From Pseudaminobacter soli (ex Li et al. 2025) (lineage in GTDB: Bacteria > Pseudomonadota > Alphaproteobacteria > Rhizobiales > Rhizobiaceae), in contig NZ_JARXVF010000003.1 in assembly GCF_029892515.1 (NCBI RefSeq), forward strand, positions 434,001-498,000: DNA of 64,000 nucleotides, in the 5' to 3' direction. Under the pieces are notes generated by a model. That model was not told the origin of the DNA. It made no database searches and saw only the letters and a list, made by a program, of their open reading frames with translations. Below, piece after piece: positions 19,234 to 27,523 of this stretch; the stretch's first letter is position 1, and each line of letters begins with the position of its first letter. Made by a program: the position numbers and the translations under genes.

Positions 19234-19962
19234 ATGACCAGGATCGGAAAAATCGCGTCGCTCTGGCGCTATCCCGTCAGTTCGCTGCGCGGCGAGCAAC
19301 TGGATGAGGTCCGGCTTGACGGGCAGGGCGTCGTCGGCGACCGGGCCTGGGGCCTTTTCGATGCGACAGGTGCCATTGCATCGCCCGACAATGAAAAGCG
19401 CTGGCGTCCCGCGCCGGAACTGCGGTCGCGCTCATATGGCGGTGAAATCGAGATTGCCGCAGGCGACGAGTGGTTCCGCATTGGCACCGAGGAAGCCGCG
19501 CGGGCGGCGGAAGCGGTGCTGGGCTTTCCGGTGAAATTCCAGCCCTACGAGGCCGCGGCGGGCGAGGGTCCATCCACAGTGCCTGCGCCGCGTTATGAGC
19601 GCGCGAACCTGCATGTTCTGACCACAGCCTCGCTCCGCCGGCTGCAGGAGCTTGTGCCGGAGGGCGTCGAAATCGATGTTCGCCGCTTCCGGCCCAACAT
19701 CCTCGTCGAGACGGAAGCAGGTCTCGACGGTTTTGTCGAAAAGGAATGGATCGGCCGGACGCTTGCGATTGGCGACGTACGGGTCGCGGTGAGCGAGCCC
19801 TGTGCGCGGTGCAGCTTCATTGCCCTGGCGCAGGCCGGGCTCTCTTTTGCGCCGCCGGTGCTGCATGCCATCACCCGCCACGGCGCGGGCGGTTTCGGCA
19901 TTCTGGCCGCGGTCGAGGCCGCCGGACGGCTTCGCGTCGGCGACGAGATCGCGCTTATCTGA
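19234..19962 (+). CDS. MOSC domain protein
   Basis: This 242-residue protein has the MOSC N-terminal beta-barrel (SLWRYPVSSLRGEQLDEVRLDGQGVVGDR) and a MOSC domain with VRRFRPNILVET and EPCARCSFI, where the conserved Cys could bind a molybdenum-cofactor sulfur. MOSC proteins act in Moco sulfuration or as amidoxime/N-hydroxylate reductases. mobB (24.5 kb) and moaA (29.7 kb) lie within 12 kb, so a Moco link fits. Start ATG follows GCGGAGG. Confidence 0.85.
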   Translation: MTRIGKIASLWRYPVSSLRGEQLDEVRLDGQGVVGDRAWGLFDATGAIASPDNEKRWRPAPELRSRSYGGEIEIAAGDEWFRIGTEEAARAAEAVLGFPVKFQPYEAAAGEGPSTVPAPRYERANLHVLTTASLRRLQELVPEGVEIDVRRFRPNILVETEAGLDGFVEKEWIGRTLAIGDVRVAVSEPCARCSFIALAQAGLSFAPPVLHAITRHGAGGFGILAAVEAAGRLRVGDEIALI

Positions 19963-20002
19963 TCCGGCATTCGCGAAAGAGCGCGGCGGCTGCCCAACCG
20001 GC

Positions 20003-20269
20003 CTATTTGCGGCCTGACTTCTGCTCGCCTTCGACGTCGACCTGCGGCCGGTCGCTGCCCTGCGACACTTCCTCGTGCCAATGGCCGTCCGCATCCTGGT
20101 AGGTAATGCCCTCGGTGCGGCCGGCCAGTTGCTGTTCCGAGGCCGCGGCCTTGGCGGCGTCCATGGCAGCCTGGCGGCTGCCGAAGGTCTCGGAATAGAC
20201 ATCGCCGAGCTTGTAGGCCCAGCCGCCATCGTGTTCCACGATCTGGTAGGTCACCTTCATCATCGTCAT
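20003..20269 (-). CDS. DUF2188-like small protein
   Basis: This 88-residue protein starts MTMMKVTYQIVEHDGGWAYK (CGGGAGC upstream of the ATG at 20269). The pattern of a beta-hairpin with GGW, a conserved Ser/Thr, and an alanine-rich helix (RQAAMDAAKAAASEQQ) is that of DUF2188 proteins, short domains of unknown function. The C-terminus is acidic and probably disordered. It is the downstream gene of the dehydrogenase at 20312, 42 nt away. Confidence 0.7.
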   Translation of the reverse strand: MTMMKVTYQIVEHDGGWAYKLGDVYSETFGSRQAAMDAAKAAASEQQLAGRTEGITYQDADGHWHEEVSQGSDRPQVDVEGEQKSGRK

Positions 20270-20311
20270 GCTCCCGTTTTGAGCCGGCATGCATGACAGG
20301 AACGGCAAACG

Positions 20312-21181
20312 CTACTTCTGAAGCCGCGCCATCAGCGAGCTGGTGTCCCAGCGGTTGCCGCCCATGCCTTGCACGTCCTTGTAGAATTGGTCGACCAGCG
20401 CGGTGACGGGCAGCGCCGCTCCGTTGCGGTCGGCCTCCTCGAGGCAGATCTTCAGGTCCTTGCGCATCCAGTCGACGGCAAAGCCGAAGTCATATTTGCC
20501 GTCCTTCATGGTCTTGTGGCGGTTTTCCATCTGCCACGAACCGGCAGCGCCCTTGGAGATCACCTCGACCACCTTTTCGATGTCGAGCCCGGCGCGCTGG
20601 CCGAAATTGATGCCCTCGGCCAGCCCCTGCACGAGGCCGGCGATGCAGATCTGGTTGATCATCTTGGTGAGCTGGCCTGCGCCTACGGGCCCCATCAGGC
20701 CCACCATGCGCGCATAGGCTTCGATCACCGGCCGCGCATGGTCGAACACGGCCTGTTCGCCGCCCACCATCACGGTCAGCACGCCGTTTTCGGCGCCCGC
20801 CTGGCCGCCCGAAACCGGCGCGTCTAGGAACGAAAAACCGCGCGCCTTGGCCGCTTCTCCCAGTTCACGCGCCACTTCAGCCGAAGCCGTGGTGTTGTCG
20901 ATGAAAACGGAACCCTTCTTCATCGACTGGAAGGCGCCGTCCGACCCGATGGTGACGCTGCGCAGGTCGTCGTCATTGCCCACGCAGGCAAAGACGAAAT
21001 CCTTGCCTTCGGCTGCCTCGCGCGGGGTCCGCGCATAGCTGCCGCCGTGCTCGGCAACCCATTTCTCGGCCTTGGCGGTGGTGCGGTTGTAGACCGTCAC
21101 GTCATGGCCGCCCCTGTTTTTCAGGTGCGCGGCCATCGGATAGCCCATCACGCCAAGTCCCAGAAATGCAACCGATGCCAT
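20312..21181 (-). CDS. NAD(P)-dependent beta-hydroxyacid dehydrogenase
   Basis: This 289-residue enzyme has the Rossmann motif VAFLGLGVMGYPMA at the N-terminus, the catalytic segment DAPVSGGQAGAENG with VGG, and Lys in MINQICIAGLVQGLAEGI, the 3-hydroxyisobutyrate dehydrogenase / GlyR family layout. Members oxidise 3-hydroxyisobutyrate or reduce glyoxylate or succinate semialdehyde; the substrate cannot be fixed by eye. ATG at 21181 follows GAGAGGATCGAG. Confidence 0.88.
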   Translation of the reverse strand: MASVAFLGLGVMGYPMAAHLKNRGGHDVTVYNRTTAKAEKWVAEHGGSYARTPREAAEGKDFVFACVGNDDDLRSVTIGSDGAFQSMKKGSVFIDNTTASAEVARELGEAAKARGFSFLDAPVSGGQAGAENGVLTVMVGGEQAVFDHARPVIEAYARMVGLMGPVGAGQLTKMINQICIAGLVQGLAEGINFGQRAGLDIEKVVEVISKGAAGSWQMENRHKTMKDGKYDFGFAVDWMRKDLKICLEEADRNGAALPVTALVDQFYKDVQGMGGNRWDTSSLMARLQK

Positions 21182-21300
21182 TCTCGATCCTCTCATGCCG
21201 GTCTGCTTTGTGTTTTCAGGTCTATGGCATGGGGAAGATTCGTCAAGGGAGGGCCTGTTGGTACAGGCGCAGACAACGGCAAAGACTGGCCGCTACGAGC

Positions 21301-21768
21301 CTAATCCTGATGCCATCCGTCTATCTTCCACCCGCTGACGGCTTCCATCGCCTCGCGCGAAACGTGCCGAACGGTTTGGGAAAATGTCCAGATGTGCCCC
21401 TCGGGATCGCGCGCCCTATAGGTTCTGTCGCCGTAGGGCTGATCTGCCGGCTCCTGTAGAATTTCCGCTCCAGCCTGTCGCGCGCATTCGCAATGCTCGT
21501 CCAGTCCCTGCTCGAGTTTCAGGTAGACGGATTGAGTGTTCTTGCCGCCCACCGAGGCTGGGCTCGCGATGTCGCTCGACCATTCCGAATCGATGACGAG
21601 ATAGGCATCGGCAAACCGCATCTCGGAATGCACGAGGTTTCCAGCCGGATCGGTAACGAGGATGCTGCGCTGGAACCCGAAGGCGCGCTCCAACCAGGTC
21701 AGAGCGGCCATCGGGTCCTTGTAGAAGACGCCGGCGCCGAGCGTGGCGTGCTTGAATGGATCGTCCAC
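21301..21768 (-). CDS. VOC (glyoxalase/bleomycin resistance) family protein
   Basis: This 155-residue protein has the VOC fold signs: FYKDPMAALTWLERAFGFQ near the N-terminus and YGDRTYRARDPEGHIWTF in the second half. Function is unknown; the second motif resembles PhnB-like and glyoxalase-like proteins. The GTG at 21768 has GAGGA four bases upstream; a TTG at 21780 is an alternative. It is downstream of the ABC permease gene but separated by about 60 nt. Confidence 0.8.
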   Translation of the reverse strand: MDDPFKHATLGAGVFYKDPMAALTWLERAFGFQRSILVTDPAGNLVHSEMRFADAYLVIDSEWSSDIASPASVGGKNTQSVYLKLEQGLDEHCECARQAGAEILQEPADQPYGDRTYRARDPEGHIWTFSQTVRHVSREAMEAVSGWKIDGWHQD

Positions 21769-21831
21769 GCTTCCTCGCAACTTGCCAGCTGTGCATGGAA
21801 AGGAAGTTCCGAGAGGAATTCCGTCCTTTCG

Positions 21832-22662
21832 TCAGCGCTTCAAGTGCCGCGTGATGCGCCGCTCGATCCATTCCACGCCATGGCGCAGCGTCTCGACCAT
21901 CGACAGATAGATCAGTGCTGCCCAGATGTAGGTCTGGAAGTCGAAGGTGCGCGAATAGGCGCGGCGCGTCTCGCCCATCAGGTCGTAGACCGTGATGATG
22001 GCGACGATGGCCGAGCCCTTGATCATCAGGATGATCTCGTTGCCGTAGGGGCGTAGCGCCACGATCAGGGCCTGCGGCAGGATGATCTTGCGCAACGTCA
22101 GGAATTTCGATAGTCCGAGCGAGGCCGCACTTTCCCACTGGCCCTTTGGCACGCTCTGGATCGCCCCGCGCAGGATTTCGGCCTGGTAAGCGGCGGTGTT
22201 GAGCGAGAAGGCGAAGATGGCGCAGTACCAGGCTTCGCGGAAGAAGCTCCAGAGGCCGATGGCTTCCAGCTGCGGCCTGAATGAGCCGAGGCCGTAGTAG
22301 ACCAGGAAGGTCTGGGCCAGCAGCGGCGTGCCGCGGAAGAAATAGACATAGCCGTAGGACAGCGCCTGAAGCACGGAGTTCCGCGACATGCGCGCAAAGG
22401 CGATCGGAAGCGACAGGATCGCGCCCATGACGATGGAAATCGCGACCAGCGACAGCGTCACCCAGATGCCGTGCAGATAGAGCGGGGCATATTTGGCGAA
22501 GAGTTCGGGGTCCCAGGCGCGTATCAGGAACAGCAGCAGGCCAAGGCCGAACAGCGCCCAGATGGCGACAAGCGCATATCCGGCCACTCGTTCGCGCGGC
22601 CAGCCGCGTGCCTGCGGCGGGGGACGATCGACGATTTCGGAGTTTTGCACGGCGCTGCTCAT
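21832..22662 (-). CDS. Polar amino acid ABC transporter permease (HisM-like)
   Basis: This 276-residue membrane protein has the permease EAA-like loop AASLGLSKFLTLRKIILPQALIV and the HisMQ-type region YVYFFRGTPLLAQTFLVYYGL. An extended N-terminal tail of about 25 residues precedes the first segment. It pairs with the permease whose stop overlaps its start (ATGA), so the two subunits are translated together. A binding-protein gene lies upstream on the same strand. Confidence 0.9.
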   Translation of the reverse strand: MSSAVQNSEIVDRPPPQARGWPRERVAGYALVAIWALFGLGLLLFLIRAWDPELFAKYAPLYLHGIWVTLSLVAISIVMGAILSLPIAFARMSRNSVLQALSYGYVYFFRGTPLLAQTFLVYYGLGSFRPQLEAIGLWSFFREAWYCAIFAFSLNTAAYQAEILRGAIQSVPKGQWESAASLGLSKFLTLRKIILPQALIVALRPYGNEIILMIKGSAIVAIITVYDLMGETRRAYSRTFDFQTYIWAALIYLSMVETLRHGVEWIERRITRHLKR

Positions 22663-23375
22663 CGATGCATCTCCGTCTCGCCGACCGCGCGCTCGACGGC
22701 GCGGATGCCGAAGGAGGAGATAATGGCCAGGACCAGATAGGCGAGGCAGGCCACGCCGAAGAAGAGGAAGCTTTCCTTGGTTACGCGCGACGCGATGGTC
22801 GCCTGGCGCAGGATATCCGACAGGCCGATCACCGACACCAGCGCGGTGTCCTTGAGAAGGATCAGCCAGAGGTTGGAAAGGCCGGGCAGGGCGATGCGGA
22901 TGAGCTGCGGCAGCACAACCAGCCGCATGGTCTGGCCCTTGGTCAGGCCGATCGAATAGCCGCCCTCATACTGCCCGGCGGGAATGGCGCGGAAGGCCGA
23001 CAGGAACACTTCGCTGGCATAGGACGAGAACATGACGCCGAGCGCCACCATGCCGGCGACGAAGCTGTTGATCTCGATGGCCGCGTTTGGGTCGAACATG
23101 CGCGCGACCTGCTGGATGCCGAGCTGGGCGCCGTAAAACACCAGAAACAGCGTCAAAAGCTCGGGCAAGCCGCGGAAAATGGTGGTGTAGATGTTGCCAG
23201 CCAGCCTGAGCGAGGGCTCCGACGACTGCTTGGCGAGCGCAATAAGAAAGCCGATGAACAGCCCGATCGGCAGGGTGGCCAGCGCAAGCGAGACCGTGGT
23301 GAAGACGCCATAGGCTATGCTGCGGCTCCACCCCTCAGGGCCCCAGCTGAGAAGCGTCCAGATACTACTCTCCAT
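22659..23375 (-). CDS. Polar amino acid ABC transporter permease (HisQ-like)
   Basis: This 238-residue permease has IFRGLPELLTLFLVFYGAQ and the loop GYSIGLTKGQTMRLVVLPQLIRI that contacts the ATPase. With its HisM partner it forms the channel for an arginine/lysine/ornithine/histidine or octopine-type importer. GAAGG precedes the ATG. Between it and the binding-protein gene is a strong hairpin at 23424-23450. Confidence 0.9.
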   Translation of the reverse strand: MESSIWTLLSWGPEGWSRSIAYGVFTTVSLALATLPIGLFIGFLIALAKQSSEPSLRLAGNIYTTIFRGLPELLTLFLVFYGAQLGIQQVARMFDPNAAIEINSFVAGMVALGVMFSSYASEVFLSAFRAIPAGQYEGGYSIGLTKGQTMRLVVLPQLIRIALPGLSNLWLILLKDTALVSVIGLSDILRQATIASRVTKESFLFFGVACLAYLVLAIISSFGIRAVERAVGETEMHR

Positions 23376-23423
23376 TTACTACCTTCTCTTGTCGGAAGTT
23401 CGATTCCCACCCTGCAAGTACAC

Positions 23424-23450
23424 GAACGGCGGGACAGAATCCCGCCGTTC
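23424..23450 (-). terminator. Intercistronic hairpin between binding protein and permeases
   Basis: GAACGGCGGGA (23424-23434) and TCCCGCCGTTC (23440-23450) form a perfect 11-bp stem around five bases. It lies after the binding-protein stop and before the permease start. Such hairpins stabilise or partly terminate the upstream message so that binding protein is made in excess; this role is inferred. Confidence 0.7.
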
Positions 23451-23481
23451 TTATGGTCAGAGCGACGATTTCATCGTGGCA

Positions 23482-24258
23482 TTAGCCGCCGTAGACGTCG
23501 AACTTGAAGTACTTGTCGTTGATTTCCTTGTACTTTCCATTGTCGCGGATCGCCGTGATGGCAGCGTTCAGCTTCTCGCGCAGCTCGTCGTCGCCCTTGC
23601 GGACGGCAATGCCGGCGCCTTTGCCGTGGATTTCTTCGACCGGCTTGATGAGGCCGACCAGCTTGCAGCAGGCGCCTTCGGGCGAATCCAGCCACTGCTG
23701 GACCACCACGATGTCGTCATTCACCGCGTCGAGGCGGCCGTTGGCGAGGTCGAGCTGATACTCCTGCGCGGTCGGATAGGGCTTGATCGTGCTGTCGGTA
23801 TAGGTCTGTTCGGAATAGTTGAAGTGAGTGGTCGAGCCCTGCACGCCGATGGTCTTGCCTGCGAGGTCTTCCTTGGTCACGCCCTTGATGTCGCTGTCCT
23901 TGGGTGCGGCGATTGCGGGCGGGGTGTTGTAGTATTTGTTGGTGAAGTCGACCTTCTTCATGCGCTCGGGCGTGATCGACATCGAGGCGACGATGGCGTC
24001 GAACTTGCCGGCCTGAAGTGCTGGGATGATGCCGTCCCAATCCTGGGTGACGAACTCGCACTTGACCTTCATCTCGTCGCAGAGCGCCTTGGCGATATCG
24101 ATGTCGAAGCCTTCGAGCTTGCCGTCGGAGGTCAGGTTGTTGAAGGGCGGGTAGGCGCCTTCCGTACCGATCTTGAGTGTCTTTTCCTCAGCATGTGCGG
24201 CTCCGATCGCCAACGCTATGGCCGATGCCGCAAGCGCGATACGCATTCCAATTCGCAT
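23482..24258 (-). CDS. Polar amino acid ABC transporter substrate-binding protein
   Basis: This 258-residue periplasmic protein has a 23-residue signal (ends GAAHA), then the family-3 solute-binding fold: TEGAYPPFNNLTSDGKLEGFDIDIAKALC, VTQDWDGIIPALQAGKFDAIVASMSITPERMKKVDFT and the hinge VQGSTTHFNY. Binding pocket residues fit cationic amino acids (lysine/arginine/ornithine) or opine-type ligands. GAGAGG precedes the ATG at 24258. No ATPase gene of the cassette is present nearby. Confidence 0.92.
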   Translation of the reverse strand: MRIGMRIALAASAIALAIGAAHAEEKTLKIGTEGAYPPFNNLTSDGKLEGFDIDIAKALCDEMKVKCEFVTQDWDGIIPALQAGKFDAIVASMSITPERMKKVDFTNKYYNTPPAIAAPKDSDIKGVTKEDLAGKTIGVQGSTTHFNYSEQTYTDSTIKPYPTAQEYQLDLANGRLDAVNDDIVVVQQWLDSPEGACCKLVGLIKPVEEIHGKGAGIAVRKGDDELREKLNAAITAIRDNGKYKEINDKYFKFDVYGG

Positions 24259-24463
24259 GATGTTCCTCTCTGTCATTATTCGCCGCGGCTTGGGCGGCAT
24301 TGTTGGAGGCCGTGCCCGACCTCTACTGTCGAAGATACTCCCACTCTTTCCGACAAAAAAGCAACTGCAAACCGAGGCCTCGGCACCACTTGGCCCCGAT
24401 CTGTTTGCATTTGGCGGGTTTGCTTGCGAAGCCAGCCTCGATGTTTGGCGGGCTTCCCCAACG

Positions 24464-24976
24464 TCAGGCTTTTCTTAGCCCCGTCACTTTCTCGATGAAG
24501 TCGGCGATAGTCACGACGTCATCGAGATCGAACACCGGAATCGTCTCGCCAGATACCGGGTGGTCGGCGGCGATGGCGACGATCTGCGGATCGTCGGACG
24601 AAAGCGGCGCGCCGTTTCGTCCCTCGCGCCGCCGTGCCTCGATCTTCAGGTGATGCTCGCGCTTGTAGCCTTCCACCAGCACGATGTCGCAGGGCGAAAG
24701 GCGAGCAAGAATGTCTTCCAGGCGCGGTTCGTCGTCGCCGCGCAGCTCATGCATCAGCGCCCAGCGCGTGCCCGAAACGATGGCCACTTCGCCCGCGCCG
24801 GCCTGCCTGTGGCGAAAACTGTCGGTGCCTTCCTTGTCGATGTCGAAGGCGTGGTGCGCGTGCTTGACGGTCGAGACGCGCCAGCCGCGCGCGGTCAGCG
24901 TCGCCACCAGCTTCTCGGTCAGCGTGGTCTTGCCGGAATTCTTCCAGCCGGTGATGCCGAATACGCGCTGTGTCAC
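24464..24976 (-). CDS. mobB: Molybdopterin-guanine dinucleotide biosynthesis protein B
   Basis: This 170-residue P-loop protein (GITGWKNSGKTTL, about residues 8-20) has the MobB features KHAHHAFDIDKEGTDSFRHRQAGA and DIVLVEGYKREHHLKIE. MobB assists MobA in attaching GMP to molybdopterin, possibly by supplying GTP. No mobA is seen next to it. The GTG at 24976 is the only fit; upstream frames enter the gene behind it. About 200 nt separates it from the binding-protein gene. Confidence 0.9.
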   Translation of the reverse strand: MTQRVFGITGWKNSGKTTLTEKLVATLTARGWRVSTVKHAHHAFDIDKEGTDSFRHRQAGAGEVAIVSGTRWALMHELRGDDEPRLEDILARLSPCDIVLVEGYKREHHLKIEARRREGRNGAPLSSDDPQIVAIAADHPVSGETIPVFDLDDVVTIADFIEKVTGLRKA

Positions 24977-25074
24977 GTCGTTCTTGCCTGCAATTGCTCT
25001 ACGACAGGAGGGATCGGCGATATTTGCCGCGCCGTCCAGCCGCCGCTCCAGATTTCCACGGAACGGAGTTGCGT

Positions 25075-25986
25075 TCAAACGCCATCCGAAGCCATGGCCG
25101 CAGCCTGCGCGGTGGCCGGTCGCTTCACTACCTGCTCGCGGAACAGCGCGTAGATGCCGGAGCCGACGATGATGACCGCGCCGACGATCATGGGCATGTC
25201 GGGCACGTCGCCAAACAGCAGATAACCCAGCGCGATCGCCCACAGCAGCCCCGTGTAGCGGAACGGGGCGATGAAGGAGATGTCGCCGCAGCGCATCGAC
25301 ATGATGATGAACTGGTAGCCGAACAAAAGCACGAGGGCCGCCACCGCAAGCAGTGTGATGCCCTCGGTCGTCATCGGCGTCCAGCCGCCCAGCGGCTGGA
25401 TCAGCACCGCACCGCAGGCCCCCACCATCGCGGCGGTGATGGTCGAAACCAGCAGCGAGGGAACGTGCGAGGGAAGGTGGCGGGTGGCAAGGTCGCGCAG
25501 CGCGCAGAAGGCGACGCTGACCAGCGCCAGCAGCGCATAGGCATTAAAGCCCTCGAAGCCCGGACGCACGATGACCATGACCCCGGCAAAGCCGATCGCG
25601 ATCGCCAGCCAGCGGCGCCAGCCCACGCCTTCGCCCAGGAACAGAGCGGCGGCCAGCGTCACCATCAGCGGCAGCGCCTGCATCACGGCCGCGACATTGG
25701 CGATCGGCAAATGCTGCAGCGCCATCAGGAAGAAGATCGTGCCGCCGAGTTCGCCGATGGCGCGCAGGCCCACCATCGGGTGAAGGATCAGGCGCGGGGC
25801 GCTCAACGCGCCCTTGTACCAGGCCAGAACCGCAATCAGCACCGTGGCGAAAATTCCGCGCACCAGCATCACCTGGCCGAGGTTCATCTCCATCGAGGCA
25901 AGCTTCACCAGCGCGTCGTTGATGGTGAAGCCGGCCATCGAGACGACCATGAACGTCGCGCCGCGAAGATTTTGCGAAAGTGCCAA
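25075..25986 (-). CDS. EamA/DMT-family transporter
   Basis: This 303-residue protein has ten hydrophobic segments and two EamA repeats, each with the ending typical of the family (IGFAGVMVIVRPG in the first, IVGAVIIVGSGIYALFRE in the second). It is a presumed metabolite exporter with no clear substrate. No ATG fits; a TTG at 25986 with GGGAACG upstream gives the usual N-terminus. It runs tail-to-head into mobB, 98 nt apart. Confidence 0.85.
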   Translation of the reverse strand: MALSQNLRGATFMVVSMAGFTINDALVKLASMEMNLGQVMLVRGIFATVLIAVLAWYKGALSAPRLILHPMVGLRAIGELGGTIFFLMALQHLPIANVAAVMQALPLMVTLAAALFLGEGVGWRRWLAIAIGFAGVMVIVRPGFEGFNAYALLALVSVAFCALRDLATRHLPSHVPSLLVSTITAAMVGACGAVLIQPLGGWTPMTTEGITLLAVAALVLLFGYQFIIMSMRCGDISFIAPFRYTGLLWAIALGYLLFGDVPDMPMIVGAVIIVGSGIYALFREQVVKRPATAQAAAMASDGV

Positions 25987-26078
25987 GGCGTTCCCGATTC
26001 CGTTGGTCTTGATATTTTGCCCATGATTGCGGCAATCGCAGGCAAAACAGCAACGGCAAAGCGCTGGGCCAAGAAAAC

Positions 26079-26738
26079 TCAGGCCAGGTTCTGTCTCGGG
26101 AACATGTGGAAATAAGGTTCGGCCTCCTTCAACACGCGCGCAAAGGAAGGCCGTTTCTTGAGCCGCTCGAAATAGGCGGCAACGTGTCTGTGCGTGTCGC
26201 CAAAGGGCAGCACTTCGTTGGCATAGAACAACGCCGGCGAGGCCGCGCAGTCGGCCATCGTGTAGCTTTCGCCCGTAGCCCATGTCCGCGTCGCCATCTC
26301 GGCCTCGATGATGTCATAGGAGCTTGTCAGCGCCGCACGCTTCTGTTCCACGCCGTAGGGGTCGTGCCGTCCTGCTGGGCGCAGCCGGTCGGCCACGATC
26401 CCTTGCACATGGGTATGGACGTAAAAGTCGTAGAAACGGTCGGCGAAGCGCACCTGCAAGGCAAGCTCCGGGTCGGCCGGCAGCAATTCGACAGGGCCGG
26501 GATAGTGGCGCGCCAGATATTCGATGATGATGGTCGATTCCGGCACAGTGCGGTCCCGTGCCTCGTCGCGCAGCACCGGCATCTTGCCAAGCGGCCAGAG
26601 TTTCCTGAACGCCGTCCGGCACTCCTCGTTGGCGAGGTCCAAATTATTTGCCGTGAAGGGGACGTCATTCTCGTAAAAGGCAATCAGCGTTTTGTGGGAA
26701 TAAGAGGACAGCGGGTGCAGATGAAGGGTCAGGGACAT
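26079..26738 (-). CDS. Glutathione S-transferase family protein
   Basis: This 219-residue protein has the thioredoxin-like N-domain (LHLHPLSSYSHKTLIAFYENDVPF, cis-Pro in GKMPVLRDE, then ESTIIIEYLARHYP) and an all-helical C-domain with the N-capping box region TMADCAASPALFY. The Ser near residue 13-14 could be the glutathione-activating residue. The ATG at 26738 follows AGGCGAG. It is divergent from an HxlR regulator gene, with shared control DNA between. Confidence 0.88.
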   Translation of the reverse strand: MSLTLHLHPLSSYSHKTLIAFYENDVPFTANNLDLANEECRTAFRKLWPLGKMPVLRDEARDRTVPESTIIIEYLARHYPGPVELLPADPELALQVRFADRFYDFYVHTHVQGIVADRLRPAGRHDPYGVEQKRAALTSSYDIIEAEMATRTWATGESYTMADCAASPALFYANEVLPFGDTHRHVAAYFERLKKRPSFARVLKEAEPYFHMFPRQNLA

Positions 26739-26763
26739 GCAAATCTCGCCTTTTTGAACAGCG

Positions 26764-26787
26764 TGCTGCTGCTGCTGCTGCTGCTGC
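26764..26787. repeat. (TGC)8 trinucleotide repeat
   Basis: Eight perfect TGC units lie between the GST start and the HxlR promoter region. If read on the minus strand they would extend the GST frame with a glutamine run, but the real start is downstream of them. Such a tract can change length by slippage. Confidence 0.9.
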
Positions 26788-26807
26788 GACAATAGTGATT
26801 GCATATT

Positions 26808-26854
26808 GCAACCGGTTGTACGCTATTATCACTGGTGCGATAATGCAATCGGTT
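26808..26854. promoter_or_regulatory. Paired HxlR-type operator candidate
   Basis: GCAACCGGTT (26808-26817) and GCAATCGGTT (26845-26854) repeat with one change, 37 nt apart, in the divergent GST/HxlR region; the first sits within the palindrome CAACCGGTTG. HxlR-type regulators often bind repeats in divergent promoters. The second copy ends 14 nt before the HxlR ATG. Confidence 0.6.
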
Positions 26855-26868
26855 TTCGGAGGTATTTG

Positions 26869-27387
26869 ATGAACGACGCCCACCGCTCCGGCTGCCCCAT
26901 CAATCTGTCGCTGGAGATCTTTGGCGACAAATGGAGCCTGTTGATCCTGCGTGACATCATTTTCGGCGGGCGCCGGCATTTTCGCGAGCTGCTGCTCCGC
27001 TCGGAAGAGGGCATTTCTTCCAACATATTGGCCGACCGGCTGAAAATGCTCCTCGAAGAGGATATGATCACTAAGGCCGACGATCCCAGCCACAAGCAGA
27101 AGGCCATCTACAGCCTGACCGAGAAGGCAATCGAGGTCTTGCCGATCATGGCGCATCTGGCCGCCTGGGGGCGCAAGTGGCTGCCGGTCAGCGAGGATCT
27201 CAGCATCCGCGCCCAGTTGCTGGAGGAGGGTGGGCCGCCGCTGTGGGAGAAATTCATGGCGGAGCTGCGCGTCGAGCACCTTGGCGCGCCGGCGAATAGC
27301 TCCGCCGAACCATCGGTGCGCGAGACGCTGCAGGCGGCCTATGAAGAGGTGGTTGCGCGGCAGGCGGCGGAAAGGGCAGGAGCCTGA
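26869..27387 (+). CDS. HxlR-type transcriptional regulator
   Basis: This 172-residue winged-helix protein has the family start with a conserved Cys (C9 in SGCPINLSLEIFGDKWSLLILRDI), the GGRRHFREL turn and EGISSNILADRLKMLLEEDM recognition region. The Cys may sense electrophiles or oxidants in some members. The C-terminus is extended by about 60 residues compared with minimal HxlR proteins. GGAGG precedes the ATG. It probably controls the divergent GST gene. Confidence 0.9.
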   Translation: MNDAHRSGCPINLSLEIFGDKWSLLILRDIIFGGRRHFRELLLRSEEGISSNILADRLKMLLEEDMITKADDPSHKQKAIYSLTEKAIEVLPIMAHLAAWGRKWLPVSEDLSIRAQLLEEGGPPLWEKFMAELRVEHLGAPANSSAEPSVRETLQAAYEEVVARQAAERAGA

Positions 27388-27402
27388 GCCGGGCCGGCTA
27401 GA

Positions 27403-27500
27403 GCGCCGCTCGCCCGGTCGGGCGAGAAAAACACGCTGCAGCGCATTAGATCTACGCATGATCCTTCCCAAAAGTCGGATCCGATTTTGGGCTATGCAGC
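27403..27500. repeat. Degenerate rhizobial intergenic repeat
   Basis: The region has a hairpin CTCGCCCG/CGGGCGAG (27409-27426), then a conserved-looking spacer and a palindromic end with GCATGATCC and CCCAAAA/TTTTGGG arms (27467-27491). It resembles a known-looking repeat class in Mesorhizobium-type genomes and is a distant relative of the units at 14.84-14.94 kb. It lies between the HxlR gene and the next gene. Confidence 0.65.
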
Positions 27501-27523
27501 GGGCAACACGATAGGAGGCGGCC

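Noticed and set aside
23390-23420. tRNA-like T-arm text GTTCGATTCCC
   Set aside because: There is no matching acceptor stem or anticodon arm nearby, so it is a chance match.
26739-26804. A glutamine-run extension of the GST protein
   Set aside because: The frame is open through the TGC repeat, but the ATG at 26738 has the ribosome-binding site and the family N-terminus.
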